DNA of 64,000 bases from contig MPCU01000002.1 of the NCBI GenBank assembly GCA_001874305.1, forward strand, positions 1 to 64,000. The letters run 5' to 3'. A program made the translations under genes and the position numbers. The notes under the pieces were generated by a model that was given only the letters and a program-made list of their open reading frames with translations, did not search any database and was not told the origin of the DNA. Source of the DNA: Bacteriovorax sp. MedPE-SWde. Lineage in GTDB: Bacteria > Bdellovibrionota > Bacteriovoracia > Bacteriovoracales > Bacteriovoracaceae. The stretch's first letter is position 1. The number at the start of each line of letters is the position of its first letter. Shown piece by piece: positions 53,690-61,638 of this stretch.

Positions 53690-56500
53690 ATGAGTGCCAA
53701 GAAACCACTTATATTCATACAACCACTTTCTGAATCACTTCAAAAACTAAAAGATGTTATTGAAGAAGTTGCAGAAGAAGAAAAGATTGAGGTCTTCGAA
53801 GTTGAAGATGCTTCAGAAGTTGCTCAGTTAATTCCTACGGTTGGCCAATCACTTTCAATTTTTGGAAATCCAAAAAAATGCGCTGCTGTTCTCCAACCAA
53901 ATAGAAAGGTAATTCAAAAATTAAATAGTAAAGTAATACTTCTTTCCAAGAAGTCTATGCCAAGAAAGACATTGGATAAGTTCTCAAAGATTGGACTTAC
54001 TGAATGTATTGTTGAGCCAGTTGCTCCAAAGACTCTACTCTACAAAGTAAGACTTCTCCTTAGATCAATTGTGGTAGCAAAGGATGAAGAAGATGAAGAA
54101 GAATCTTCTTTTGATACAAGCTCTGATTCAAGTGAGTCTAGTTCTGAAAAACAACGACTAGAAAAAGGAGTACTCACTGAAGAGGAAGAGGCCATTGACT
54201 ACAACCTCAAAGGTAAAATTAATCAGGGTCTAGAAATGGACGCTGAAGAAGATGAAGGTAAGAAGAATGGATATTCAGAAGAGGCCATCGAGAAAGATTG
54301 GAAAGGTAGCGTTGAGCAAGACAACCTCGAGCTTGATGAAGAAGAGAAAAAGAAACGCGATACTGAAGACTCTGAAAACTATATTGATTCCTACCTGAGA
54401 GGAAAGAAAAGCTCACACACTGATGAGCTCATTGATCATGAAACTAGTTCGAAAAATAAAGACGGACACGATGAAGATGAGGAAGAAGATCTCTATGGAA
54501 AGAATAAAGAGCTAAGCCTTGATCTTGTCGCAGAAGAAGACGACGATGAAAAAGATAGAGATGGTGACGATCTAGAAAGTGATGACAAGTATTACAAAGG
54601 AAAAGTAGCTGCAGAAGATCTAGAACTTGAAGCAGAAGAGCAAAACAAGAGAGCTCAACTTGAAGACGATGATGATGAAGAAGAAGAGTCACCTACTAAT
54701 GACGGCCTTATTGACATGGAACTCGAGGCAGAAGATGACGTTGAAAAAAACGAAGATGAACTAGAGTTAGAGGATGAAGAAGAATCGACAAAGGAAAATG
54801 GAGATACAGGCCTAGACCTTGAAGCAGATGAAGAAGAAAGACCTTCAAGTGAAGAAGAATTGGAGCTTGAAGAAGATGAAAATAATAAAACGAATGAAGA
54901 TCATTCCCTTGATCTTGAAGATGAGAGCGATAGTAATAAGAAAAAAGATGAAGAACTAGAGTTAGAGGAAGAAAGAAATAGACCTGAGTTCGAAAAACAA
55001 GAGGAAGAAGAGCAAGACTCCCATTATAGAGGTGATGTTGCTCAAGTTGTAGAGCTTATAGATGAAGAAGATATTGATGCTAGAAATAGACACGACCTCG
55101 ATGCCGACGAAGATTTAGACGATGGCGATAATAATGAAATAGATAACTCTCTTGATCTTGATGCGGACGATGAAGACTCAAATGATAATAAAGACGAATT
55201 AGAACTAGAAGAAAGTGATGATATATCTGCAAAAGATAAAGACAATGGCATAGACCTTGAAAGCGATGACGAAGACCAAGAACCAAAGAGCGATGGTCTA
55301 GAACTGATTGGAGAAGAAGGAAATAACGAGAATTCTGATAGTGAAGATGAAGATGATGAAGATGAAATGTCATCAAGAACGTCCAATAATGATTTAGATC
55401 TCGCCTTCGATGATGAAAGTGATGCAGAAAAGAGTAAAGAAGCTGAAGATGAAGATGAAAACTATAATACTAAAACATCTGGCTTAGACTTAGACTTAGA
55501 AGATGATGATCAAAGAAAAAAACATAGTGCCCACACAGAGCATATAGACACTCGTATGGATAGCCGTAAGGCCATAGATCATACAGATCAAGATTGGGAT
55601 ATTTTAGGAAAGAAGAATAAGTCAGAAGGTCATGATGAAGAGTCAAAGAAAAAATCTGATATTCAAATTTCATTTAAAGAGAAAGTAGATCTTGGTGAAC
55701 AAACAATAGACTATAGAAAACTTCAAAATGAGTTTGACGCCATTACTATTAACAGAGTTGGTGGAAAGAGAAAGAAAACTGGTCCTAAGTACTACTCTGA
55801 CGATATGACTGAAGAAGAGTACCTAAAGGGTGTTTATGGCGCTGACTACGACAACGCACTTGATGATATATCAGAGAACCTCAAAAATAGAAAAGATAAG
55901 AAGGCAGACACAGTCGTATATAATCCTATGCCTCAAGGCCTAGATGAAGCGGTAAGAGTTATGAATCTCTACCATAATAAGTCATTAAAGAAAGAAGATA
56001 TCTTTTCATATATTGCCAATTCTTTACTCAATAGATTTGGCGGACATACTTTCTTCTTTAGTATTAACCCTGATAACGGGGAACTATTCAATTCATTTGC
56101 ACTAAATGAAACAAATGAAAGTGTTGATAGTGAGGTCATAGAAAAATGGACACAAATCAAAGAAGAAAACTATGACGAGTGGTTAGTAATGAACCTCCCC
56201 GTTTGGACAGATGAAAAACTAATTACTGATGATAATATTTTCTTCTATCCAATATATGAAGGTGCCAACAAACTAGGTTTTGCAGTTGTTCTCTTTAATA
56301 AGCTAATAGAAAGAGACCAAGCAAAGAGTGTAGAGATCATCTTAGAGACTGTTCGAGGAATAGTCCTAGAAGAGTTCCATAGCTCAGGAAAAACTGAAGA
56401 ATATAATGTAGACCTTACAAAGAAAAAAGGTGGCGAAGAAAAGAAAGAAGGTTTTGTGAAGTCTTTCTTTGGTAAATTTAAAAAGAAGAAGGCGAGCTAA
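53690..56500 (+). CDS. Pseudo-receiver / acidic-repeat / GAF-like protein, first gene of the CheY module
   Basis: 936 residues in three parts. Residues 1-130 look like a receiver fold (strand-helix pattern ending EPVAPKTLLYKVRLLLRSI, the typical receiver C-terminus), but I cannot find the acidic pocket and phospho-Asp, so it is probably a pseudo-receiver. Residues about 130-700 are an Asp/Glu/Lys-rich region built from degenerate repeats of the type LELE(A/E)EE and GLDLEADEEE, interspersed with aromatic-(Lys/Arg)-Gly motifs (WKGSVEQ, YKGKVAAED, YRGDVAQ). Residues about 770-900 resemble a GAF-like sensor domain, followed by a basic tail ending KKKKAS. No Shine-Dalgarno sequence is near the ATG. 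The next gene overlaps by one base. Confidence 0.82.
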   Translation: MSAKKPLIFIQPLSESLQKLKDVIEEVAEEEKIEVFEVEDASEVAQLIPTVGQSLSIFGNPKKCAAVLQPNRKVIQKLNSKVILLSKKSMPRKTLDKFSKIGLTECIVEPVAPKTLLYKVRLLLRSIVVAKDEEDEEESSFDTSSDSSESSSEKQRLEKGVLTEEEEAIDYNLKGKINQGLEMDAEEDEGKKNGYSEEAIEKDWKGSVEQDNLELDEEEKKKRDTEDSENYIDSYLRGKKSSHTDELIDHETSSKNKDGHDEDEEEDLYGKNKELSLDLVAEEDDDEKDRDGDDLESDDKYYKGKVAAEDLELEAEEQNKRAQLEDDDDEEEESPTNDGLIDMELEAEDDVEKNEDELELEDEEESTKENGDTGLDLEADEEERPSSEEELELEEDENNKTNEDHSLDLEDESDSNKKKDEELELEEERNRPEFEKQEEEEQDSHYRGDVAQVVELIDEEDIDARNRHDLDADEDLDDGDNNEIDNSLDLDADDEDSNDNKDELELEESDDISAKDKDNGIDLESDDEDQEPKSDGLELIGEEGNNENSDSEDEDDEDEMSSRTSNNDLDLAFDDESDAEKSKEAEDEDENYNTKTSGLDLDLEDDDQRKKHSAHTEHIDTRMDSRKAIDHTDQDWDILGKKNKSEGHDEESKKKSDIQISFKEKVDLGEQTIDYRKLQNEFDAITINRVGGKRKKTGPKYYSDDMTEEEYLKGVYGADYDNALDDISENLKNRKDKKADTVVYNPMPQGLDEAVRVMNLYHNKSLKKEDIFSYIANSLLNRFGGHTFFFSINPDNGELFNSFALNETNESVDSEVIEKWTQIKEENYDEWLVMNLPVWTDEKLITDDNIFFYPIYEGANKLGFAVVLFNKLIERDQAKSVEIILETVRGIVLEEFHSSGKTEEYNVDLTKKKGGEEKKEGFVKSFFGKFKKKKAS

Positions 56501-57573
56501 TGAGTATACCTAGCGAATTATTCCATATTGATATAGAACACCTTGGAGATAGAAAAATTTTTCCATTTCATATCTATGTCTATAACCCACAATCTCAAAG
56601 CTACTCTCCTTACCTATTTGCAAATAGTCCTATGGGTAATGATAAGTGGGAGTTCATACAGTTCATTACAGAAAAAGGCGGTGAGATAGCTGTCGACAAA
56701 AAACAAAAGAGAACATTCCTACATGAAATGTCGCTTCAAGAAGAGGATATCCCCTCTTTAGCAGAAAAGGAATTAAGTGAAATAGAAAAAAAGAGATTAG
56801 AAAAAATAAACAAGAAGAAACATCAACTTGAATTAAAACAGCAACAAAATCCAGATGCTATGGACGAAGGAGAAAAAGTCTACGACCTCAAATCAGGATT
56901 AAATGATTGTATAAAAATGGATAATTTCTTACCTATGATTCTAGCTGCAAAAGAGGAAATTGAGATCTTCGAGCTCACTATATCCCATACTGTCTCTTTG
57001 GCGGCATATCTTGGAGAAAACCTTCTTACAGAGGACAACTTTACTAATAGAATCGTCGCCTTTTGTTACTTTATGACAAAGAATATGGACATGAAGGACC
57101 AAGAAACCTTGGCCGACATCATATGTGCGGCATTCTTTGCACACCTAGGATATACGCAACTAGACTACTCAATATCTCATACTGCTCAACTCGAGCTAAA
57201 TGAGAAACAAAAGAAGAAGCACGAGAAGCATCCAGGCTACTCACATCACATGCTAGTCAAAAGCGGTGTCGAACTCAGCGACAGGTGCAAGAACATTATA
57301 TTCCAACACCATGAGCTCTACGCTGGCCAAGGTTATCCTTCACAGAAAAGAGGTGAATTTATAGACATATTGGGACTTATATTAGGCTCTGTTTCACATA
57401 TATTCGAGTTCAGTACAGGTAGAATCAATGGTAGTGCCCTACCTTTAGAGTTGGTCATTAACCGCCTGAAAAATAAAACCTTTACTGCTGGACTTGAATT
57501 CGACTTTGGCGATAAAATATATGAGAACTTAATTTATTTAATAGATACAGAAAATAACACAAAAGCTGCTTAA
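56500..57573 (+). CDS. Degenerate HD-GYP-type protein
   Basis: 357 residues, ATG overlapping the preceding stop (TAATG). Residues 1-130 are an unknown N-terminal domain with a Glu/Lys/Gln helical segment (90-125). Residues about 140-350 have the HD-GYP layout: His163 in ISHTVSLAAYLGE, then AFFAHLGY, in which the HD dyad is His215-Leu216 (Asp lost), KHPGYSHH (244-250) and the HHELYAGQGYP loop (270-280), close to the family's HxxxxGxGYP. Loss of the HD Asp and other ligands suggests it no longer hydrolyses cyclic-di-GMP and may instead bind a partner or nucleotide. In the operon with CheY and CheX. Confidence 0.8.
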   Translation: MSIPSELFHIDIEHLGDRKIFPFHIYVYNPQSQSYSPYLFANSPMGNDKWEFIQFITEKGGEIAVDKKQKRTFLHEMSLQEEDIPSLAEKELSEIEKKRLEKINKKKHQLELKQQQNPDAMDEGEKVYDLKSGLNDCIKMDNFLPMILAAKEEIEIFELTISHTVSLAAYLGENLLTEDNFTNRIVAFCYFMTKNMDMKDQETLADIICAAFFAHLGYTQLDYSISHTAQLELNEKQKKKHEKHPGYSHHMLVKSGVELSDRCKNIIFQHHELYAGQGYPSQKRGEFIDILGLILGSVSHIFEFSTGRINGSALPLELVINRLKNKTFTAGLEFDFGDKIYENLIYLIDTENNTKAA

Positions 57574-57585
57574 GGGAGATTACTA

Positions 57586-57984
57586 ATGGCGCTAAAAGCG
57601 AACATGAAGATTTTAGTTATTGATGACATGGCCACCATGAGAAAAATTATCAAGAACATGTTAGGACAAATTGGTTTCACAAATATCACTGAAGCTGATG
57701 ATGGAGCTACAGGATTACCAATGATTGAGAGTGCTCAAGAAAGTGGTGAACCATATGAATTCATTGTATCCGATTGGAACATGCCTCAAATGACAGGTCT
57801 AGAACTCTTAAAAACGCTAAGAGCAAATGACACGTACAAAGCACTACCATTTCTTATGATTACTGCGGAAGCGGAACAAGGAAATGTTGTAATTGCTGTT
57901 AAGGCCGGAGTAAGTAACTTCATTGTTAAGCCTTTCTCTGCTCAAGTTTTAAAAGAGAAAATTGATAAGATTTTTAATAAATAA
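57586..57984 (+). CDS. cheY: CheY-type single-domain response regulator
   Basis: 132-residue stand-alone receiver. The acidic pocket is Asp13/Asp14, the phospho-acceptor is Asp63 (VSDWNMPQM), with Thr93 (MITAE) and Lys115 (VKPF). The close similarity to chemotaxis CheY (WNMPxMTGLELLKTLR) suggests it interacts with FliM or a similar target. Starts at ATG after GGGAG. In this operon it sits between the degenerate HD-GYP protein and two proteins likely to bind or dephosphorylate it. The cognate histidine kinase is not in the window. Confidence 0.96.
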   Translation: MALKANMKILVIDDMATMRKIIKNMLGQIGFTNITEADDGATGLPMIESAQESGEPYEFIVSDWNMPQMTGLELLKTLRANDTYKALPFLMITAEAEQGNVVIAVKAGVSNFIVKPFSAQVLKEKIDKIFNK

Positions 57985-57994
57985 GGACTGTTAA

Positions 57995-58504
57995 ATGGGA
58001 CTACTAGACGATCCCTCAATGAGAGAAATTGTTGTCGAATTTTGTGATGAATCAAAAGAGCTTCTAGATGAGCTAGAGACTGTTTTAGAAGACCTTGAAG
58101 ATGACCCAACAAGAGTTGAACTACTAGAAAAATTCGGACAAGTAATTGACCGAATAATGGGTGCCGCAAGATCAATCGGGGCCGATGAGATAGGTACATT
58201 TTGTGAACTTGGAAAGGCCATTGGCTATAAATCCAGCCAAACAAAAGACCCTGCTCTTCTAGAGGTTGTTGTTGGAGTATTATTCGATTCACATGAGCTC
58301 TTAGTTAAAATGATTGACCAAATAAAAACTGGTCATGACAACGGACTAAAAGCAATGAATACTCAGGCCTTTGTAACACGACTTAAGTGGCTACAAGACA
58401 AGTTTAAAAACATTGAGAGATCATCGGTATCATTCTCAGCAGATTCGAAAAAAGAACTAGACCAGTCCTCTATTGATGACCTCATGTCTAGTCTTGGATT
58501 ATAA
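57995..58504 (+). CDS. Hpt-like helical protein with a CheZ-like CheY-binding C-terminal peptide
   Basis: 169 residues, ATG after AAGGA. Residues 1-120 form an Hpt-like four-helix pattern (FCDESKELLDELETVLEDLE, then a second helix where Hpt domains carry the phospho-His), but the His is not at the expected place; the corresponding stretch reads DRIMGAARSIGA. The last 15 residues (155-169) read DQSSIDDLMSSLGL, matching the C-terminal CheY-binding peptide of CheZ, which ends in a similar DDLLDSLGF pattern. The protein therefore probably binds CheY. Whether it dephosphorylates CheY is unclear, since the CheZ catalytic Gln region is not obvious. Confidence 0.72.
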   Translation: MGLLDDPSMREIVVEFCDESKELLDELETVLEDLEDDPTRVELLEKFGQVIDRIMGAARSIGADEIGTFCELGKAIGYKSSQTKDPALLEVVVGVLFDSHELLVKMIDQIKTGHDNGLKAMNTQAFVTRLKWLQDKFKNIERSSVSFSADSKKELDQSSIDDLMSSLGL

Positions 58505-58515
58505 TTGGAGCTAAA

Positions 58516-59025
58516 ATGTCAAACGCAAACTTTTTAGAGTTCTCTAAACCATTTATTGAAGCGGCAAAGAACGTTTTCGAAACAATGGTATTTACAAAGC
58601 TCGACCCAGGCAAACCTTCTGTAAAGAAGAATAATAGCTCAAAAGGTGATGTTTCGGCCGTACTTGGATTAAGCGGTGTCTTAACCAAAGAAGGCGCAGA
58701 GAAGAAATATCGAGCGATGCTAGTAATTTCATTTCCATATGATACTTACATTAAAGTTGCTGGTGCAATGCTAATGGAGACATATACTGAATTTAATGAA
58801 GAGATCCGTGATGTAGGAGGAGAAATCTGCAATATGATTATGGGTAACGCTAAGAGAGATCTTGGTGGTCTAGGCTATACTTCAGACATGGCAATTCCAT
58901 CTATTATAGAAGGACCAAGTCATACTATAAAATATCCAGAAGGAACGACGGTTATCATTATTCCGATGAAGTCGGCCCATGGGGAAATGTTCCTTGAGTT
59001 ATGTTACGCCGAAGGAACTGATTAA
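58516..59025 (+). CDS. cheX: CheX-family CheY phosphatase
   Basis: 169 residues, ATG after GGAG. The CheX/CheC/FliY phosphatase motif is visible at GGEICNMIMGNAK: Glu103-x-x-Asn106, then Gly110 and Asn111, the residues that coordinate attack on phospho-Asp. Family length is about 155-165 residues. It dephosphorylates CheY~P, and here the CheY gene is two genes upstream in the same operon. It ends 5 nt before a convergent metallophosphoesterase gene. Confidence 0.9.
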   Translation: MSNANFLEFSKPFIEAAKNVFETMVFTKLDPGKPSVKKNNSSKGDVSAVLGLSGVLTKEGAEKKYRAMLVISFPYDTYIKVAGAMLMETYTEFNEEIRDVGGEICNMIMGNAKRDLGGLGYTSDMAIPSIIEGPSHTIKYPEGTTVIIIPMKSAHGEMFLELCYAEGTD

Positions 59026-59030
59026 GAAAA

Positions 59031-60170
59031 TTAAGTAAATGTATTGTAAGGGAGTTTAGTTACTCCCTTCCATATATTCAGTTTTGCTCTTAGCTCTTTT
59101 TCATTATCTTTACCTTTTAAAACATCTATTTTAGCAAAACTCAATTGTTCACTAGTACCACCTTTACCAAAATCTAAATGAAACATTCTTGTCCATGTAC
59201 CGGTGTTTATAAATGTCTTACCATTTGAATAAGTTCTACAAATAGGATCATGTGTATGCCCTACAATTAAAACATCTGTATCGTCATTATTTTGTAAATA
59301 GTCGTATGTTAATGACTCGAAGTCTTGGAATAATTCTATTTCTTTAAAGATATGATAAATCCAATCTTTTAAGGTTTTACTTTGATTAAATAAGAACAGA
59401 GATCTAACCATAACAAAGTAAAAAAAGTTTGCTAGCATAAATCTCATAGTAAAAAATGTATCGTAGATCAATCCATTAATAAGGAACTTGTTGATAGGCC
59501 TTACGGCATTAACATGATCCCTTTCTTCTTTAAACTTATTTATAACTCTTGTAACGTAGTATGAGCCCCAAGGAGGAGTGAAATACTTCTTACCATCTTC
59601 GTTGATAACAATACTGTCATTAGGGTCAAAAATATGTGCCAATTCATATTCATGACCGTGCTTTATACAAACCTTTTCAGTTGGACGGTAGTCTGCATCA
59701 GGGTTTAACAATATTGAAAATCTCTCTCTAACATCTTCAGGTATACAGTCAATTACCATCTTCTGTAATGAATCAAACACAAGTTCCGCATCATGATTTC
59801 CAATAATAAATGTAATTTTCTTATTCTTATTTTTTAGAAACTTTCCAAGAGCTTCCATCACTTCAGGATGAGCATCAAGTATTAACTTCATTTTTGCTTT
59901 TGCAGCATCTTCTGACCAAAACTCATCTTCATAGAAATTTACAAAAGGAACCGCAAGTAAATCGAAGAAATCACCATTAATAACTAACTCTATTTCTCTT
60001 GAAGCAAACTCACCTGAATTAAAATATTCCAAAAATTCAATTAAGGCATCATCACTATGAAAGTCCTCTAAATAATTTCTTTGTCCATTAACGTACTCAC
60101 CTGCACCTAAGTGAATATCAGAGATTACGATAATAGATTTTTCAATTTTATCTTTGCGAAGGAACTTCAT
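59031..60170 (-). CDS. Calcineurin-like metallophosphoesterase
   Basis: 379 residues from the ATG at 60170; a longer frame to 60182 is possible. The metal-ligand motifs appear in order: SDIHLG (about 16-21), NGDFFD (about 64-69), GNHDAE (about 120-125), GHEYE (about 172), and VGHTHDP near 305, the set typical of LpxH/YfcE-like phosphoesterases. A hydrophobic stretch near 240-260 may associate with membrane. AGGTGA precedes the chosen ATG by about 8-9 nt. The first codons overlap the end of the upstream small protein gene. Substrate unknown. Confidence 0.88.
   Translation of the reverse strand: MKFLRKDKIEKSIIVISDIHLGAGEYVNGQRNYLEDFHSDDALIEFLEYFNSGEFASREIELVINGDFFDLLAVPFVNFYEDEFWSEDAAKAKMKLILDAHPEVMEALGKFLKNKNKKITFIIGNHDAELVFDSLQKMVIDCIPEDVRERFSILLNPDADYRPTEKVCIKHGHEYELAHIFDPNDSIVINEDGKKYFTPPWGSYYVTRVINKFKEERDHVNAVRPINKFLINGLIYDTFFTMRFMLANFFYFVMVRSLFLFNQSKTLKDWIYHIFKEIELFQDFESLTYDYLQNNDDTDVLIVGHTHDPICRTYSNGKTFINTGTWTRMFHLDFGKGGTSEQLSFAKIDVLKGKDNEKELRAKLNIWKGVTKLPYNTFT
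59048..59069. other. Hairpin within the convergent gene end after cheX
   Basis: AAGGGAG and CTCCCTT form a 7-bp stem with an 8-nt loop, inside the 3' coding end of the metallophosphoesterase gene. It could end the cheX transcript. T run is poor; low confidence. Confidence 0.3.
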
Positions 60171-60516
60171 ATGATTTCTCACCTAGTTTTAATTCTATTC
60201 TTTGAAATGGAGGAGATATTGGAATGAAATAGTATTGTTGTGACTTTTTAAATCTAAACTCTATAGCGTGAACTTTTCCGGCCTCAATTGAAATAATATC
60301 GATAGTTTTGTCATTACTATCTTTAACTTTACCTACTATTTTTACTAATGTTTTGTTTTGAACAATAAGACCAGTTTTCTTTTTAACTTTAACAGGAGAC
60401 AAGACTTTATAATAGCGAGGATGTGCCTTAATTATAAAGGCATCTGCCTTTTCGTGTCTCTGTGCTGCGAATATACTAATACTACAAAAGCATAGCAAAA
60501 TTAATAACTTGTACAT
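60148..60516 (-). CDS. Small exported protein, function unknown
   Basis: 122 residues with a signal peptide (about 1-18, ending Phe-Ala-Ala). The mature part is Lys/Ile/Val-rich and strand-like, with a repeated KVKKKTG/VKIVGKVK pattern suggesting a small beta domain. It overlaps the metallophosphoesterase start by about 23 nt, so the two are translationally coupled. No family recognised. Confidence 0.7.
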   Translation of the reverse strand: MYKLLILLCFCSISIFAAQRHEKADAFIIKAHPRYYKVLSPVKVKKKTGLIVQNKTLVKIVGKVKDSNDKTIDIISIEAGKVHAIEFRFKKSQQYYFIPISPPFQRIELKLGEKSYEVPSQR

Positions 60517-60593
60517 ATTAGTATTTTAGTCATCTTTGCCATTTATCGCTATTGGAAATGATTTCCGCATTCTCCCTTATAGAGCTAAATACT

Positions 60594-60620
60594 CCATATT
60601 TGTTAGTAGAAAGCCGATAG
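60594..60620 (+). promoter_or_regulatory. FliA-type minus-10 element immediately before the zincin-like gene
   Basis: GCCGATAG at 60613-60620 (7/8 to GCCGATAA); the -35 box CCATATTT at N11 is weak (4/8). The ATG at 60627 is 6 nt further on, so the transcript would be leaderless. There is no ribosome-binding site in front of the ATG. Confidence 0.45.
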
Positions 60621-60626
60621 ATTAGT

Positions 60627-61148
60627 ATGTTTAATCTAAGAAAGAAGAACCTAAGTAGATCTCAAGTAACACCAAGAACAATCCTGATGGATAATCCCCA
60701 TCATGAATGGATTAGAGAAGATAAACTCGTATTTAGATTTTTTAAAGAGGCACTTGAACTTTTAATTGAAACGGATTTTCTTAAATTAAATAGTGAGAAA
60801 GAGCTATGCTTTCTTTATTCTCCTGGTAGATATGCTTCAACCCTACCAAGCTCTAATAAGTACAATTTCATTATCCTATATCCTGACATGATCGCTCAAG
60901 TTAAGTCAGTAGATAACTCTATTGCCCTGGCCACTCTCTTTCATGAGTTCGGACATCTTATTAATGATCATCATAGCGATAAAAGATCTGCTCTAATTAA
61001 GCAAATTGAAGCGGATAATTTTGCGATTAAATATAAGTTTGAAGAGGAACTAACAGAGCTCCTCAATGGTGAGAATCGAACATTTGAAGTAGTTAAAAGA
61101 CTTGAGAACCTTCAAAGCTATCTTGAAAGTCTAAGTCTAGATCAATAG
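60627..61148 (+). CDS. Zincin-like metallopeptidase-related protein (HExxH)
   Basis: 173 residues, no signal peptide. The zinc motif is HEFGH at residues 106-110 in FHEFGHLINDHH, followed by QIEADNFAIKYKF with Glu128, a layout like that of ImmA/IrrE-type and related minimal zincins. The N-terminal 100 residues carry no recognised domain. The ATG has no Shine-Dalgarno sequence, in line with leaderless transcription from the FliA-like element upstream. Its 3' end overlaps the convergent exported-protein gene by 56 nt. Activity and substrate unknown. Confidence 0.75.
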   Translation: MFNLRKKNLSRSQVTPRTILMDNPHHEWIREDKLVFRFFKEALELLIETDFLKLNSEKELCFLYSPGRYASTLPSSNKYNFIILYPDMIAQVKSVDNSIALATLFHEFGHLINDHHSDKRSALIKQIEADNFAIKYKFEEELTELLNGENRTFEVVKRLENLQSYLESLSLDQ

Positions 61149-61638
61149 AGAATAACTCGAGTGCGTGAACAGTATCTCCACAGTAGATATATCTAGGGCT
61201 TCCCATCATATTATCTTCAGATCTATCAAAGAATAGGATTGGATCAACAGAAGCATATTCACATAAGTTCTTATACTTAATTTTTCTAGCAATCATAGAA
61301 GACGATTGAATTAAGTCATATGGTGTATCATACTTAATAGAGATGAAATTAGCAGTTGATAAGTAGTTAAAAAACTCATCAGTTGCGATCTCTGCATTTG
61401 AAGCAGTAATTGACTCTCCCAACCCGTTAAATATAAAAGACATATTCATCGATGTTGAAAAGCATTCTTCACATATTTCTTCTTCAAGAACTATTGATTC
61501 CTCAAAGAATGTTTCACATGTTTCATCAAGTTCACAAGATATAGAGACTGTCTTAGTAAAGTCTTCGTTCCAATCAGTAGTAATATCAACTGCAAAAGTC
61601 GTTTGAATGAATAAAGATAGAGCTATAAATACTTTCAT
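61093..61638 (-). CDS. Small exported protein with Cys pairs
   Basis: 181 residues with a short signal peptide (about 1-16). The mature part contains four Cys in the first third (CELDETC, then CEECF) and two further Cys (about residues 124 and 152), suggesting disulfides. No catalytic motif recognised. The ATG overlaps the stop of the next upstream gene (61638) by one base. It overlaps the convergent zincin-like gene by 56 nt at its 3' end. Confidence 0.72.
   Translation of the reverse strand: MKVFIALSLFIQTTFAVDITTDWNEDFTKTVSISCELDETCETFFEESIVLEEEICEECFSTSMNMSFIFNGLGESITASNAEIATDEFFNYLSTANFISIKYDTPYDLIQSSSMIARKIKYKNLCEYASVDPILFFDRSEDNMMGSPRYIYCGDTVHALELFSIDLDLDFQDSFEGSQVF

Noticed and set aside
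54219-55673. Several minus-strand frames of 65-114 residues (Leu/His/Ser-rich) in the acidic-repeat gene
   Set aside because: Antisense shadows of Asp/Glu codon runs; no ribosome sites, no conserved features.
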